A DNA stretch of 64,000 nucleotides from Tubulanus polymorphus (lineage: Eukaryota > Nemertea > Palaeonemertea > Tubulaniformes > Tubulanidae), in NCBI RefSeq assembly GCF_964204645.1, contig NC_134029.1:7396001-7460000 (forward strand), written 5' to 3'. Below the pieces are notes generated by a model. That model was not told the origin of the DNA and made no database searches. It saw only the letters and a program-made list of their open reading frames with translations. Below, one piece after another: positions 48,901-61,083 of this stretch. A program made the position numbers and the translations under genes. Position 1 is the first letter of the stretch, and each line of letters opens with the position of its first letter.

Positions 48901-49292
48901 CATCGTCTGGTTATTCTAGTCAACGATCGCCGTCTTGTTCGAAAGATTTCAATAGCTCAACCAGTTCGTTGAGTAGCTACAATCCCAGCTCATCCCGCTG
49001 TAGCTTGAGCCCGGCTCGACATCCACCGGTGGAGATCCACCGTTGGTCGTTGTCGCCTCCGGCTAACTCGTCGTCGGCAAAATCGAATCCGAACTCTCCG
49101 AGGATTCATAGCAGGGACTATAAATACGCTACCAGTTCGTTAACGCGGCCGCTCGGCGTTCACGCGGTCGAAACGAGAGGTGATGAGGATCCTCCAGTTG
49201 GTTCGGTCGAGTGGCAACGTGAAAGATGGCGTCACTGGCAAACACTTGCCAGACGGGTTGACGATTCCGACGAACAAGAAACCCTTGTTTAA
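36939..49292 (+). CDS. ARHGAP6: Rho GTPase-activating protein, ARHGAP6-type (12 coding exons)
   Basis: RhoGAPs switch off Rho-family GTPases by stimulating GTP hydrolysis; vertebrate ARHGAP6 acts on RhoA and remodels actin. Exons: 36939-38261, 39499-39655, 41592-41723, 43938-44064, 44595-44676, 45206-45419, 45614-45669, 45784-45934, 46426-46577, 46688-46870, 48238-48341, 48434-49292. They total 3540 nt, 1179 residues. Residues 1-441 are one long, basic, Ser-rich disordered exon. Residues 442 on match the ARHGAP6/36 block (WSQMGGRK...[13 protein letters not shown]...ITIPK). The RhoGAP domain spans about 663-859, with [10 protein letters not shown] (arginine finger Arg687), [13 protein letters not shown] and NLATLFGPN (Asn816). 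The arginine finger is present, unlike in ARHGAP36, so this should be catalytically competent. The long Ser-rich tail ends [10 protein letters not shown]...ETLV; ARHGAP6 also ends ETLV, a class I PDZ ligand. The ATG at 36939 is the first in frame; an upstream exon cannot be excluded. Intron 2 is GC-AG. Confidence 0.93.
39656..41591 (+). other. ARHGAP6: GC-AG intron in ARHGAP6
   Basis: Exon 2 ends ...CCGAAAG and the intron starts GCAAGT, an otherwise perfect donor with C in place of T; it ends CTCTCTCCAG. The nearby GT at 39660 would put exon 3 in the wrong frame, whereas the GC donor joins K-E-G-A-T-P-K-R in the frame that is open across exon 3. GC-AG introns are a minor class spliced by the major spliceosome and are often alternatively used. 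Confidence 0.85.
42403..42651. mobile_element. MITE with CCAGGGGCGGAT ends and TTA target duplication
   Basis: CCAGGGGCGGAT at 42403-42414 is perfectly inverted at 42640-42651, and TTA flanks both ends (42400-42402 and 42652-42654). The 249-bp non-coding body fits a MITE; a 3-bp TTA duplication is typical of PIF/Harbinger elements. It lies in ARHGAP6 intron 3. Related termini occur near 51884-51894 and, more diverged, at 58831 and 59111. Confidence 0.75.
44082..44450. mobile_element. MITE with AGSCGCGTTCACACGAC ends
   Basis: A 17-bp terminal inverted repeat with one mismatch (44082-44098 and 44434-44450) encloses 369 bp of non-coding DNA. ATA directly abuts both ends (44079-44081 and 44451-44453), a possible 3-bp duplication. 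It fills most of ARHGAP6 intron 4 (44065-44594), starting 17 bp after the donor. Confidence 0.75.
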
Positions 49293-49300
49293 ATCATTTT

Positions 49301-49577
49301 AGGGGCGTAGCCAGGATTTTCAGGGGGTTCATTTTTCTAGAAAGAGGAACTTGCACCTGTCATTATGGAAACAGAACGCGAGTGCCAAAGGCATGATGTC
49401 GGTAAGGAGGGTATGGCAGTCTTCCCCAGAAGATCTTAGAAAAGTAGTGAGATGAGTTCTCAAAGGGTGTAAAGGGTCAAATTGTATCTTTTATTCATAG
49501 AATATTTCGGGGCCCAAAATAGCGAAACTCTTTAATTCTTTTCTCGTGAACCCTGGAAAACTCTCTGGCTACACCCT
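49301..49577. mobile_element. MITE in ARHGAP6 3' UTR, 8 bp after the stop codon
   Basis: The left end AGGGGCGTAGCCAGGATTTT (49301) and the reverse complement of the right end (AGGGTGTAGCCAGAGAGTTT, from 49577) form imperfect inverted repeats of about 30 bp that continue into GGGTTCA. CATTT occurs just outside both ends, a probable target duplication. The element sits wholly within the predicted ARHGAP6 3' UTR. Confidence 0.7.
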
Positions 49578-50462
49578 GCATTTAACCACGCTTTAGATAC
49601 AAATTACTTTCAGTATTATAATCCCATCTCTCTTGATGAGCTGGCTTCTTTTGCTAGAAATATGTTGAGCACTGCCATGCCACACTGGTAGACTATATCG
49701 CGACGGAAATCAACGAATCGCTTTTGAGAATTGTTTGATCCTTTCGATCCTTTACATTCGTTTTCGTGTGTAAATAGAATGTTACATTAGCGACATGATG
49801 ATTGTAAGGATATGGATTAACAAGCTAAAGCATGGAATTAGTTCTCTACTTAATTGATTTAAATTGTAAATTTATGCTTTTGTCATCCTAGTGTTAAGAG
49901 ATGAATCGCTCATTAAGAATGTTATTCGTTGTTTACATTTTTGGTCAATTGTATTTTATACAATCATGAATTAATTATGGTGCTACTTGACCCGTTGTAA
50001 GATTTCATTAAAATCATATTGTAATGATATTGTTATATTACGTATAAATACTCATATACATGTACTTGTAAATTTGTTCAATATTATTCTAAGATGTTAT
50101 TTTTGTACAGTTGAATACCAAATGTCATTATATCATCGGGAAAGGCTGTCTCTGTGGTTCCCTGTAAATTCCCCCCAGAATTTCAATGGCTTAACCCGAA
50201 TACTTAACGGTACGTACTTAAATTTCGGTTTGATAGATGCGTCTTCTCCGGAAGGGTAGCGATCGAGTAGGGGTAAAGCGAATTTCGGAGTTACGGAGAA
50301 GATCGTCGTGGATGATTCAAGACGCCCGTATCGATCGTCTGCGTTCAAATTCGAGAACCGAGCGCAGTATAACCAATATTTACAGGGTTCGAATCATATA
50401 TTGTGCTTATCGTTATAATTCTGATATATATCATCTAAGCTGTCCAAATTATTGTATGATTG

Positions 50463-50468
50463 AATAAA
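50463..50468 (+). terminator. Candidate polyadenylation signal of ARHGAP6
   Basis: AATAAA 1.17 kb downstream of the ARHGAP6 stop, preceded by AT-rich UTR-like sequence that contains the 49301-49577 element. It would leave about 460 bp between this signal and the NUDCD2 signal on the other strand. Confidence 0.5.
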
Positions 50469-50926
50469 AAAGCAGGAGCAAATTTGTCTTCACTAGCCGT
50501 TTTCAAGTTGATGTCTTTCCGTAAAAGGTAATTTCTTTGAGTAGAGGGGTGCGCTAGCAGAGTCGGACTTCCCACTGGAAACAACTCTCCCTCTATCGTA
50601 ATTCGAATCTACAATGGCAGCTATAAACAAGGCGAAGGACACAAAAAAGCGTGGCACAGAGATGAAATGTCCTATTAGTTTGTAAATGGGATCGCCGCAT
50701 AAGAAGCAAACGCTCCAGACGTGTCAATCATAATATTCGATCGACATCGTTAGCGAAAGATTTTCTCATCAAATCAAAGGTATTCATGTTACATCTTAGC
50801 CACATCACAGGTTCCGCCGAGTCGAATCATAAAATTGAATCAAATCATTGCTTCTATCATGCTTGGTTTTCCCACGACTAAATATAACTAAATACGCAGT
50901 AAAAAAAAATACGCAGTAAAAATGTA

Positions 50927-50932
50927 TTTAAT
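50927..50932 (-). terminator. Candidate polyadenylation signal of NUDCD2
   Basis: ATTAAA on the minus strand, 118 bp downstream of the NUDCD2 stop; it is the best hexamer nearby, as no AATAAA was seen on that strand. Confidence 0.45.
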
Positions 50933-51049
50933 ATTCATATATCTATATACAGAGGTTTAGCGTTTCGCATTCAGCTCACATGATATATACATATTATGTT
51001 CGAACATGAGCGCGGCAAAAATTGACAGGAATGTGTATATACGATCCCT

Positions 51050-52160
51050 TCACGAACCAGGAAGCGTTGGGCCACCGCCTTGATAATTCCCAGATATCGT
51101 CGCACCGCTGAAGTCAAAACCGGGATTCTGAAATCACAAACAAAGTCAATGAAACGAAGGAGACGAACTAATTTCCTTTTCGAAATCAGAAATAGATAAT
51201 TGAAAAAACTAAACCTCAAATTGAAATCTCTGTAGAGTCATCTTCTGCGAAATTTTGTCGAAGGTGATCGCATCGGCTTCGTATTGATTTTCTAACAGCG
51301 ATTTCCAAATATTCGACGCGGAAGGTTCAGATTTTGGCAAACATATTTGAATTCGTTTTCTATCTTCTGTAAAAGTGTGAAAGCAAGGTATAATTCAAAA
51401 TCACGTGGACATTTAGTTTACGAATTACACGTAATCTCACGTACCAAGAGTCCAACAACTTTCGTCGCTATGAATAGGCTTTGGGAACGTTCCCTGCAAA
51501 TGAAAATGGAGAAATTTTCTTGAAGAACAAATAAAGTAGAATAATTAAATACATATTTCAAAAACAAACCGGCAACTTTTGACCGAATTTGGTATTGAAT
51601 TATCTCTCATACCGGATGAATCGAAATATTGATTTTTCTGGCTCAGTCAAAGTTTGTTATGAAGCTATTTTGCACATCACAGCATCCAAGGGAGAATAGG
51701 AAAATTGGAAGGCGGGGGTCCATGGAAGAAAATAAAAAGCAACCATGTCAAAGGCCACTAGCAAGGTGCCACCCTCGTTAAGATGTTTCTCGTTAAGAAA
51801 TAGTAGTTAAAAATGCAAATTTCAATACGGTGTCAAATTCAGTGGGAAGGCAAGGGTCCGGCCCCCCCGAGACCACCCTGTTAATCCGCCCCTGTCGTGC
51901 CATAGTAGCCAACAAGCATCTTAATTTTCAGCTTAACAACTTGAGGCAACAAAGAACGACAAATCGAAACTCACCTTTATCATGATATTTCCACGATTTT
52001 CCACAGAAATCGATTTATTGGTGATTTTTATTTTCAGATCAGACGATTTAGTTCCTTCCGGTACATCAACCTCTATGAATACCTCTTCTATAGTTTGGTA
52101 CCATCGGCCCCAATTTGTGGGAACGCTTATTATTCCGCTTCTTTCCTCGAAGTTACTCAT
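51050..52160 (-). CDS. NUDCD2: NudC domain-containing protein 2 (4 exons)
   Basis: NUDCD2 is a small CS-domain (p23-like) protein that works with Hsp90 and stabilises LIS1 in the dynein pathway. Minus-strand exons: 52160-51975, 51493-51445, 51366-51215, 51127-51050; total 465 nt, 154 residues (human 157). Phases agree and all introns are GT-AG. The N-terminus FEERSG...WGRWYQTIEEVFIEVDVP and the C-terminus NPGFDFSGATISGNYQGGGP match the human protein closely (from memory); SDESCWTL and LLENQYEADA fall between in the right order. The CS domain covers about residues 14-104. The start codon follows a CTTTCAG splice acceptor by only 3 nt. Intron 1 holds a repeat terminus (51884-51894). The gene converges on ARHGAP6. 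Confidence 0.95.
51884..51894. mobile_element. Single terminus of the CAGGGGCGGAT repeat family
   Basis: ATCCGCCCCTG matches the right end of the 42403-42651 MITE. The matching left end was not found in NUDCD2 intron 1, although C/G-rich AAGGCGGGGGTCCATGG near 51709 may be its decayed remnant. Confidence 0.45.
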
Positions 52161-52249
52161 TTTCTGAAAGAATGCGATACTTGATTAGATATTGAAATAC
52201 GTATAACTTAAGTCATTTTTTAATAACCCGGGCACTGATACACACCCCC

Positions 52250-52520
52250 CTCCCCATAATTCTGCAAAAATTCTCATCAAATTGGAAAACATTTTCGTTA
52301 GTCCTCCTTTTCATCACAATTTTTCAACAAAGTTTTTTTTTGTTATGCCCGTCTTTCAAACTAGGTGCTTGTAAAAGTTATGTTCTCGTGAATCCCAAAA
52401 AAAGTTTTTGTTTTTCATTTGATCCCTGGTCACAATTTGCTTAACTTTTAAATTTTTTTTCTGCGGTCCTTCCGAGGTTTTATGTGGAAAATACTCGAAT
52501 AATAAAAAATTTATTCATCA
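52250..52520 (-). repeat. Dispersed repeat, copy 2 (inverted relative to 17560-17820)
   Basis: The reverse complement carries TATTTTCCACATAAAACCTC then GGAAGGACCGCAGAAAAA and later AAAAGGAGGACTAACGAAAA, the same blocks in the same order as copy 1 at 17560-17820. Confidence 0.6.
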
Positions 52521-52635
52521 ATTCTCTGTGACTGTTCCATTATCTCATAGTATAAGTAACATATTTTTCGGATAATTTAGCGCAGATTATTCTGTTATAG
52601 TCACACAAAAACGCATTTCGTTTTCAGTACAAAGA

Positions 52636-52757
52636 GGATTCGAACCCATTGAAATCAAGTTTTAGTTGACAAATGGACTGGTTGTCGGTCTCTCAGCATT
52701 AGTACACAGGCAACCAGTCTAGTCTTACACCGACAATATAAATTTGGGTTCGAATCC
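52636..52757. repeat. Foldback element with tRNA B-box-like ends
   Basis: GGATTCGAACCCA at 52636 is perfectly inverted at the right end (TGGGTTCGAATCC, to 52757), and an inner pair ACTGGTTG/CAACCAGT nests inside. GGTTCGAATCC equals the canonical pol III B box, but no A box or cloverleaf could be drawn, so this is listed as a 122-bp foldback repeat and not as a tRNA. Confidence 0.5.
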
Positions 52758-55700
52758 GCATTAGGACCTATCGCAGAAAAATACTATACAATGCTTACCT
52801 TACCACATAAATCAGTCACGTAAACTATATCTATACGATCTATGATCGTAACATGGAATACTCAATGTGCTGCATTTTTCGATTCCTTTTCTTTCTAGCA
52901 ATGGCATTTCCGGGTCACACAACCTTGGCTTAGTCGTTTCTTTACCGGAGAATATCAATCGAAGTTAGCACAGTCTATGAACTTATACTTGATTATTCTT
53001 GTGTATGATACATGTTAAAGTTTTATTCTTTCATTTTTCTGATTCGCGGGCATTCGTTTCGTTAAACTATAAACTGATCTGATAATCTAGAATTAATTAA
53101 TTTTTCTGACGACAGTGTCGTATATTTGGGAAAGGTGGCGCCGTCGTCGTATCGTCCGCGTTTGTTTCGATATGGGCGTATCGCATCAATTCATCATAAA
53201 TTATCTTGCAATAAGCGTTCGAACAGAAGTTGTCATTCCTATCGTGCTTATTATTCGAATAGAATCAATGCTTAGCATAATTTTCTAAGATACCAGAAAA
53301 AAAACCGTTTCCATAGAATCATTATAATGTTTCGCTAAAAGCTTGCCCGATACACAGTAGATAAAAGAGAAATTCTGTGAATAAGTTACCGCATCTTTGT
53401 TTTTTTTGCTTTTACGACGCTAAGATCTTGGTTTCCCAAGACTAACCCAATTGGACGGCCTTTGAAGTGTTGTCCGCACCAGTAAGCTGAACTCCGGATC
53501 CCGCTTGTTACTCAGCACCGATAGTGAATGCAACGTTCCTTCCGATAGACACCAAGAGAAAAGTAACTCCAAAATGCAAAAAGTTGTGCTAAAATGTATG
53601 CTTGTCTCTGAAATTAATATTGCGAAAAAGGTAGCCTAAGTTGATATCATGTTAATACACATACGTACATCCATTTCCGATTCAAAATCGCTACATTCAC
53701 TGTTCTTTATTCTAGAGCCATTGCCTTTGGGAGCCTGCTTGCTGACAAATTCTGTCCTACCTATAAGTTAAGCTTATGCCAACATCATGTATAAAATGTA
53801 CTCATATTCAAATCTAAAGTTAAAATTCGACTGCCTGATATCAACAGTTTTAGCAAATCTTTACTTCTCGTAAGCGACGGTCATGACACGAACAATTTAC
53901 TCGTGGTACATGTCTCGAAAGAGATACCACCTCTCCCCTTGTGTATGACGGGAACCGTGTGTGTGCGGAATTAATGACGACAGATTGATGATTCTGGTTA
54001 ACGCACGCTTCATGATCCCAATCTGACTAACTTCTGATCCAACTGGATTAGCAACACCAGATAATGACTCGACTCGGATCTTAACTTCTGATACCCGAAT
54101 AAACTAGGATTTCCACGCGTCGATAAAAGTCGCGCAGTCTCCTCTTTATTCTTCCCGCAAACAATTTTTAACAATTATTTCTGGCACTGAGCGGCGAACA
54201 CTATATTCAAGGAAAATCTCAATGGTATAGGGAAAGAGAAAGGTCACTCTCTGCAGTCCAGTTGAACGTAATTGGTGAAGTCTGGTTAGATATATGGGAA
54301 AAATCACGTCTCCACCATTTATCTCGGAAATGAAGACTCCCTTTCGCCGGTGTGCGGAGACATCGTGCTGTCAGCCCCATAGCGCGGAATCACTTGGTGG
54401 TATGGAAACGAAGCCTATTTGATAGCTAGACTTGTTTCAGGAAGAGCGATTTTTCGCTGGCCTGTCAAGCGTGCTTAAAACTTGTCAGGAAACACCTCAG
54501 TCAATCAGTTTTTCCGTTCCAACAACTCAGCAAGTGATCTTTCTATTGCTAACGATTTGCCGAAGATTGGGCCAATTATCCTCGTACATGCGTGCCCTAA
54601 CAAAGTACGGTACGCGAATGTTTGCCTTCGAAATGGGCAGAAATAAAATCATTAAAACTCTTAATTTCTGCGCTGATTGAGTTAATTTGCTTTGTTGTAA
54701 CTATTTGATCGTCTGGTAGGCGAACATCAAATGAGGAGAGGGAATTCACACAAATCAGATCAACGTAAAAGACGTTCAAACGATACGTCTTTCCGTGAAA
54801 AATGAACGTCTACGTATGTTTCTTTTCTTCAAAAACGTTCGTGGTGGTATGAAATAATTGCCTTGATCAGGATGGCACTGTAAGGATCGGTCACAATTAA
54901 AAATAGAGAAATACAGAGAAAAATCTAAGCAATTCTCCTGTCAAAATATCTATGCAGGTGAAGATGATGCAAAAATGAAGATGTCGGTTTCATTTTCCAT
55001 AATTTCTTTTCTGAAATAAAAACGTGGTATTGCTGTACGAAATGCATAAACTTGTAACTTGGATTTTCCGAATAGTTTCTATTGACTATTGTCGCTATTT
55101 TTAGAAAAATGATCGAAGCAATGCCAAATCAATATAGGCAATCTTAGTTGTTTTCTTCTCAGAAAGAAAAGTGTATTGAACATACGTTAATGCTACAAAA
55201 CTATACCTTGATTTTATCTAAAAATCGTTTGTAGTAACTTTGTGGCTATTTCTTTGACTCTCCAATAACTTCCGTGATACTCCTCGATATAACCAGTAGT
55301 GTTACTTTTTCTCTAAACACTTTCAATCTGAATATGCCATCATTATTTCAAAGTCAAACGAACCCTCGAAATGTCGAAGATTCGCGTGTGCAGATATCAT
55401 TTGCCCTCGAACCGTATCAAAAAGTTCGAAAATGCTCTTACGACTTGCCGGAGGATTTGCCAGAGGATTTGAACCGAGAAATTCAGAAATTTGTAAAGAC
55501 AGTTGATGGCTGATGCCTGACACGAGCGCCGTTATAATGAAACAATTTGCCGTTAGTCAAGCGCGTAATAGAATATAACATTTCACTCGGACAGGGTTGT
55601 CACAAATCACTTTTTGTTCTACATCGGTTTACGCAGTATCAACGAGTCCTCGGGGAATTTCAGAAATGCCAGGAGAAATGGGAAACGTCTGAAATCGAAA

Positions 55701-57960
55701 CAAACTTGGGCCACTTCGAGTTCCACAGTTATAGGTGAGACTATGATTATGTAGAGAGAATCCCACAATGATAACGAAAAAAAGTCCAAAAATGTTACTG
55801 GAGATATTATTCAACCTTTCGACTTTTTTATATTTTACATGTAGTCGTCTTCAGGAATATTATGATTGTGTCTTCCGCAAAGTCAAACAGTGTGGAAAGT
55901 GGGTCCTGAGATATAAACCAATTGAATCGTGCCTTTGACAGCAACTCAATAAAACAGACCTATTATTATCAAATCTATGAAAGATTGTCATACAAGTATT
56001 ATAATTACTTTGAGGAAATAAAATAATAATAATAATAGTTAAATAAAACAGACCGGTCTATGAATACCGTTTATGCTCAGTCTTAATCGGCTTAATTCGT
56101 TACCTAGAAATGTAATACATGATCTAGTCTAACTTCTTCGAGATACGTTCTTTCAAATATAAACAGTGTCATCGATTTCGAGAGAAACGTCGCCGAGAAA
56201 CTAATGATAATTTTTACTTCGCAATCACGTTCGTCGCAAGTATCGCGGGTTGTTTTTGTGTAATACAAGACGGAGGAGAGAGAGAGAGAGGCTTTCAGAG
56301 AAAACTGATGATAATTTTGCTTTTTCGATTCAGTGCTTTATCTGCTAGATCAGTTGATCGACATTAATAACGTAATTAACAGCCGAGATGCGGGATATTC
56401 TTTTTTTCATGTACAGTAACACTCTTCTCTCGTGTCGCGCTACGCGTGTGTGAATTTCTGCTAGAACGATCGCGAGATTATCCGGTTAACGGATTAATTA
56501 TGACTTCCTAATATCACAGGATTAATGAAATTTGACGCTGCCAAGAGATTTCTGTGTCTAGAGCAGAATTCCGGCTGATTGCAACGACTCGAGGAACGGA
56601 TATTGGCGGTTTATAAGAAAAAAAACAACGGAAATAGAGCATATTCTGAGTGTACCTGAATGTTGATAGCGGGTTTCACCACATTTTGAATTTCCAGTGT
56701 TGCCTCACATTTGCCGATTCAATACGCGCCAAAAATGTATATGCAAATTAAACGGTAATTCCTCAATCCTACCGGGGACTGGGTTTGCTGTAGAATGCTG
56801 GAGAAAATGAACTTTTCGAGCGAAGCGAAAATCTCTCATCAATATCCCGGACTTTGTGTAATCCTTGTCGGGACTGACCATCATCCGTTTCTCGTTTAAT
56901 TTTAATGGAAAAACCACCGTTGGAAATCCCCCCGACGAAGGTCCTCTGATCCCCGGTGACAAAGTACGTGTTTAATCGCGCGGTTGAACACTTTAAAACG
57001 CGTCATAAATCATTTTGAAACCGCCTCGAATCACTGTTAATTTGGTCAGTAACAGCCGCGCAGACCGCGTTGCAAACGGTTAATTAATAATCGGCAATTA
57101 ATCATTGTATCAAAAATTTTAAATCACACTCGCTCCGTATAACATGATGAATATTCTGCCGCTTGACGCCGATCCAGGGAGCAAAATCTCGGGCCATTAA
57201 TCTTTTACTATAATTTTTACTAATTGAAGTAGCTCGTGTTTCATCATAACGGTGATAATTTATGAAATTAAAAGACGCTTGGCAATGTCGGCTTCGAATT
57301 CATGATTTTATTGATACGTTTCTAATCGAATTAGATTTTAGCGAAAAAATCTCTGTTTCGTTCGAAAAAAAACAGTCACGTGCTGCGATGAACTAAAAAA
57401 CCTATCGTCACTACGGTACAGCAACGTTCAGTAACAATGCACGCGAGCAGCTTTCGCTCTCTCTCCCTCTCTTGATCAAGTAAATGACTTAGCGATTTAG
57501 ACGCTAAGAAATCGTCTTTGAGTGGCGTTAGAATTGATGATTTAATTATGATATTAGATATTGCATATCGTGTCAGTAGACGCGAAAGCTGATTGCAATG
57601 GCTTTTGTGTATGACGGTGCGTACTGTATCATCACGTGACTACATCATCCGCGCGGTGACAAACCGTCAGTGACCGGTGTCAGCTAAGCTCCACCAGAAA
57701 ACACGCAATCAGATATTGAGTTATAATTCCACCTACACAGGTTTTATGTTAGAGAGACTCTAATACGGAACTTCATTAATTCTGTCGGTACATTGCGACG
57801 ACTTTCGTAGACTTCTGTTTTGTTGCGGAGAGCTACCGGTAATTTCGCCAATACACGAGGAAACTCAAGCATCCGTAGGACTGTGAAAATCCTTCTAAAT
57901 GCTTCACATCCTTCCGGAATCCATCTTTTATTGGATATATGTATTGCTTTACATTATCAA

Positions 57961-58276
57961 CAATGAGTAACGTAACATAGATAATATGATACATGTACTA
58001 AGGAATAATGAAGCTTATTTAATTCAAAGTGTATCGGTAATTGAATTGAATTGTTATGAATTGACCGGCCACCAGTCTAGCCCAAATATTGATGACTTAG
58101 TGCACATCAATCCACACAATATTCTAATACACCATTGAAAATGCATGGAAATTCATTAAATAGAAAATGAGTGCCATGAAGTTCAATTGATAGCAAAGTA
58201 AGCGCTAATTCTTACAATTGTAATTGTTATTTTGAAAGGCCAATATTGATGACGTAGTGCACATCGACTCACATTG
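57961..58276 (+). repeat. Dispersed repeat family R2, copy 2
   Basis: Same block order as 31018-31312, including two internal boxes AATATTGATGACTTAGTGCA and AATATTGATGACGTAGTGCA about 156 bp apart. Confidence 0.6.
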
Positions 58277-58830
58277 AATAACGCATATAGAAGTTATCAA
58301 CTCGATTTTATCTACGATGTATGTATATAGAGATTTTTTGTTTATCAAAAGTGACTTCAGAATTAGAAGATAGCAATATTTTTAAGGGTGATTTTTCTAG
58401 CTTTACCGTGCTCTGCGTGACCCATACGATCAACCTCCCAATATCTCCACCGATGTCTAAATCTTAATAATTAATACGCGATGACATTCGATAAATCTAT
58501 CGAAGTGACGGACAATGCCGTGACAATCTTCCTAAAAGCCTTCAAGCATACAAAATATGAGCCTTAACGAGCTGATGTAGAGCTTTCATGCCACTCTGCC
58601 AAATGCACATATCTTGTTTGATACCACACGATCTGCCATCCCGCGATTTCGTTTTATCTATTTACGGCTAACGAAGTGATTCCACGTTTTATGATTAACA
58701 ACTTTGATCACTACTGGCTGACAACGAGTCGTGTGTACAAAGACACCGCAGAGAAACCATCAATCCCCGAGCTTTTAGCTTCGACCAGCGTAGAGGGTTG
58801 CGCAACACTTTCTCTCTCTTTCTACAAAAT

Positions 58831-59124
58831 CCAGGGGTGGATCCAAAGGGGTGATCAAACGGATCCGTCCTCCCAACGTCCTCCCCATATTTTTGCCAAG
58901 ACAAAATTTTCACAACCTGGCTTAAGAAAGTTACACGTACAGTGTCTAATTATTGCCGATCGGAATCATTCTAGATGCTCAGAAAATGATCCATTTTTTC
59001 AAAACATTATTGGGGAGGACCCTGAAAACCACCAGCGCTCCGTCATGTACCAAGTACATGTATACAACTAAGCCTCGGATTTTTGCCCCCTCCCCCCATT
59101 CAAAATTCCCGGATCCATCCCTGA
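58831..59124. mobile_element. Degraded element with CAGGGRTGGATCC ends
   Basis: CCAGGGGTGGATCC (58831-58844) is inverted as GGATCCATCCCTGA (59111-59124) with two mismatches. The body is non-coding and C-rich near its right end. No target duplication was seen. It looks like an older relative of the 42403-42651 element. Confidence 0.5.
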
Positions 59125-61083
59125 TTTAACCCGACTAAATGCGGACTTTTCTTGGTCTTGCCTCGATTTCTGAAGCTTAAGATGTTTTATTTCAATAAGA
59201 AATGTCTCTATTTAACATTGAAAAAAAAACCGACGACAGAACATTTAACAGGGTAGTAAAAACTGTTGTACGCATGTATAACGATTGTTTCATTAATCGT
59301 TGCCACGTGCTCTAAGCCGGCATTTTCCCTGGCTATATAATCCCAGTCATTTAAGCCTGCTCTCTCACACACGAAGACCATAAATTACTGGCGAATACTA
59401 TGAAAAACCGAACAAAAAATACCACAATACGACGACGATGGGAGAGACACCAGGTGAACGCGGTCACGTGGTATACATATATTACCATTGTAAAGTTGGT
59501 GATAAACCGGCGCTGATCCTTTTGGACAATAGAAATGAAACCTATCTGACACGACATATTGAATCTCGTGGATTAGTTTTGCAATCTATGCCTCTCATTA
59601 CAACAGTTATGATTTATAAGAACGATCACATATAACGAGGCATTGCCGGGGAGCTATAGTTTAATTTCTCATAAAAGTCGTCATTTTTTAGATCATATTT
59701 TTTCAATATTCGCAGCAGCGGCAGCGGCGGCAGCGGTAACCGGTGTAGGACATAATGTTATTAATCATCGAACAATGACATTTAAGATTCGAGCAAACAT
59801 CGATATCCGTTTACCACCGATTACAGTTGCAGACTGTACTTATTTTTGGGGTGTCAGTTTAAGCTGATAATGATATGTAGGATTAGCGTATTTCTTTTTA
59901 ATCACCTTTTATGAAGCGCTGATTTTGTAATGACAATCAAACATGCATGCGAAATGTGTCAGTCTTACACACAGCCGTTGCACACAGTGGTTTTTAGAAT
60001 GGTACCGTAGTTTTCTTTACCTATAATCAGGACCCGTTTGGGGGCATTCAGGGAGTCTCCCCTAATGGTACAGTCCCCGGCTTGGAGATCTCCTTTTCTC
60101 CATATATATTCATATATGCGCGTGTATATTATGTATGTGTTATGAGTGAGAATAAAGTATTCTTTTGAACGAAAGCAACCTTTCCGATCCTAGTCGTGTC
60201 CCAGACGAGTTGAGGTGCACTCCACCGAGCACCGAGCCCTCTCTTCTCATGCTGTTTTATCGTTATTTAAGTATTATTTTACGAGAGGATTTTTTACTCC
60301 GCAATTCCCGCACGTACACTCATGGCTCAAACGTATCGAACGAATGATTAATATTTACAGGAATTCTAACGAGGATATACGTCTATTTCGATGCAGATTA
60401 GAACAACGCTTTTCAATCAGAAACTTATCATTACGCCTACGAATTACAATCGATGGAAAATTGTTCAGAATTTGTTTAAAAAAAACAATCAACTAGGCCT
60501 ACGTTATACGCGAACAGATTTCGAATAGAATATAACAAAGAAAGCTAACCACAGTCATCTCAAATACAAACGTGGTATTTTTAATTTCGTGATTTTCAAT
60601 GATAATTCATCGTGTCCAGCCGAACGGTTTTTGATATTTCGCCGCGCCCTGCTGGGCAGACGATTTCTAATACCATTTCCTCCACGGCACGCGTCATAAT
60701 TTCTACATCTGTCGAGTCTTCGATTCGATTGAATTCACAGCGGGAATGAATCTTTTTTTTCTAGCCCTGAACGCAGGAGACAGCATAATAGCGATTGTCG
60801 CTAATGAATCTTCTTGTTTTCGGCGTTTTTCCACAATCACTGATTATCTGTGAAGTCACGCTAGCACTCACATCAACGCGCCTGCCGTGTCACAACAGAT
60901 TGCAGTATAAACCCCTTTTTATTCAGCGCAATCTGCCCATCGATTAGTTTCAATCGAAGAATTAAAACATCACCTAATCAAATTGAATACTATACAAGTG
61001 TCCGACCTTCTGAGTCAAAGTAGCACGAAATCTATAACTTTATCAACTTTCATAGAACTCGGGTTTGTCACGGTGGAAGACCT

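Noticed and set aside
52676-52765. tRNA gene suggested by GGTTCGAATCC
   Set aside because: No A box, anticodon arm or acceptor stem could be drawn; the B-box word is part of a foldback with an inverted twin.
59718-59737. Short run of Ala codons (GCAGCGGCAGCGGCGGCAG)
   Set aside because: It is a small imperfect trinucleotide tract in an ORF with no other coding evidence.
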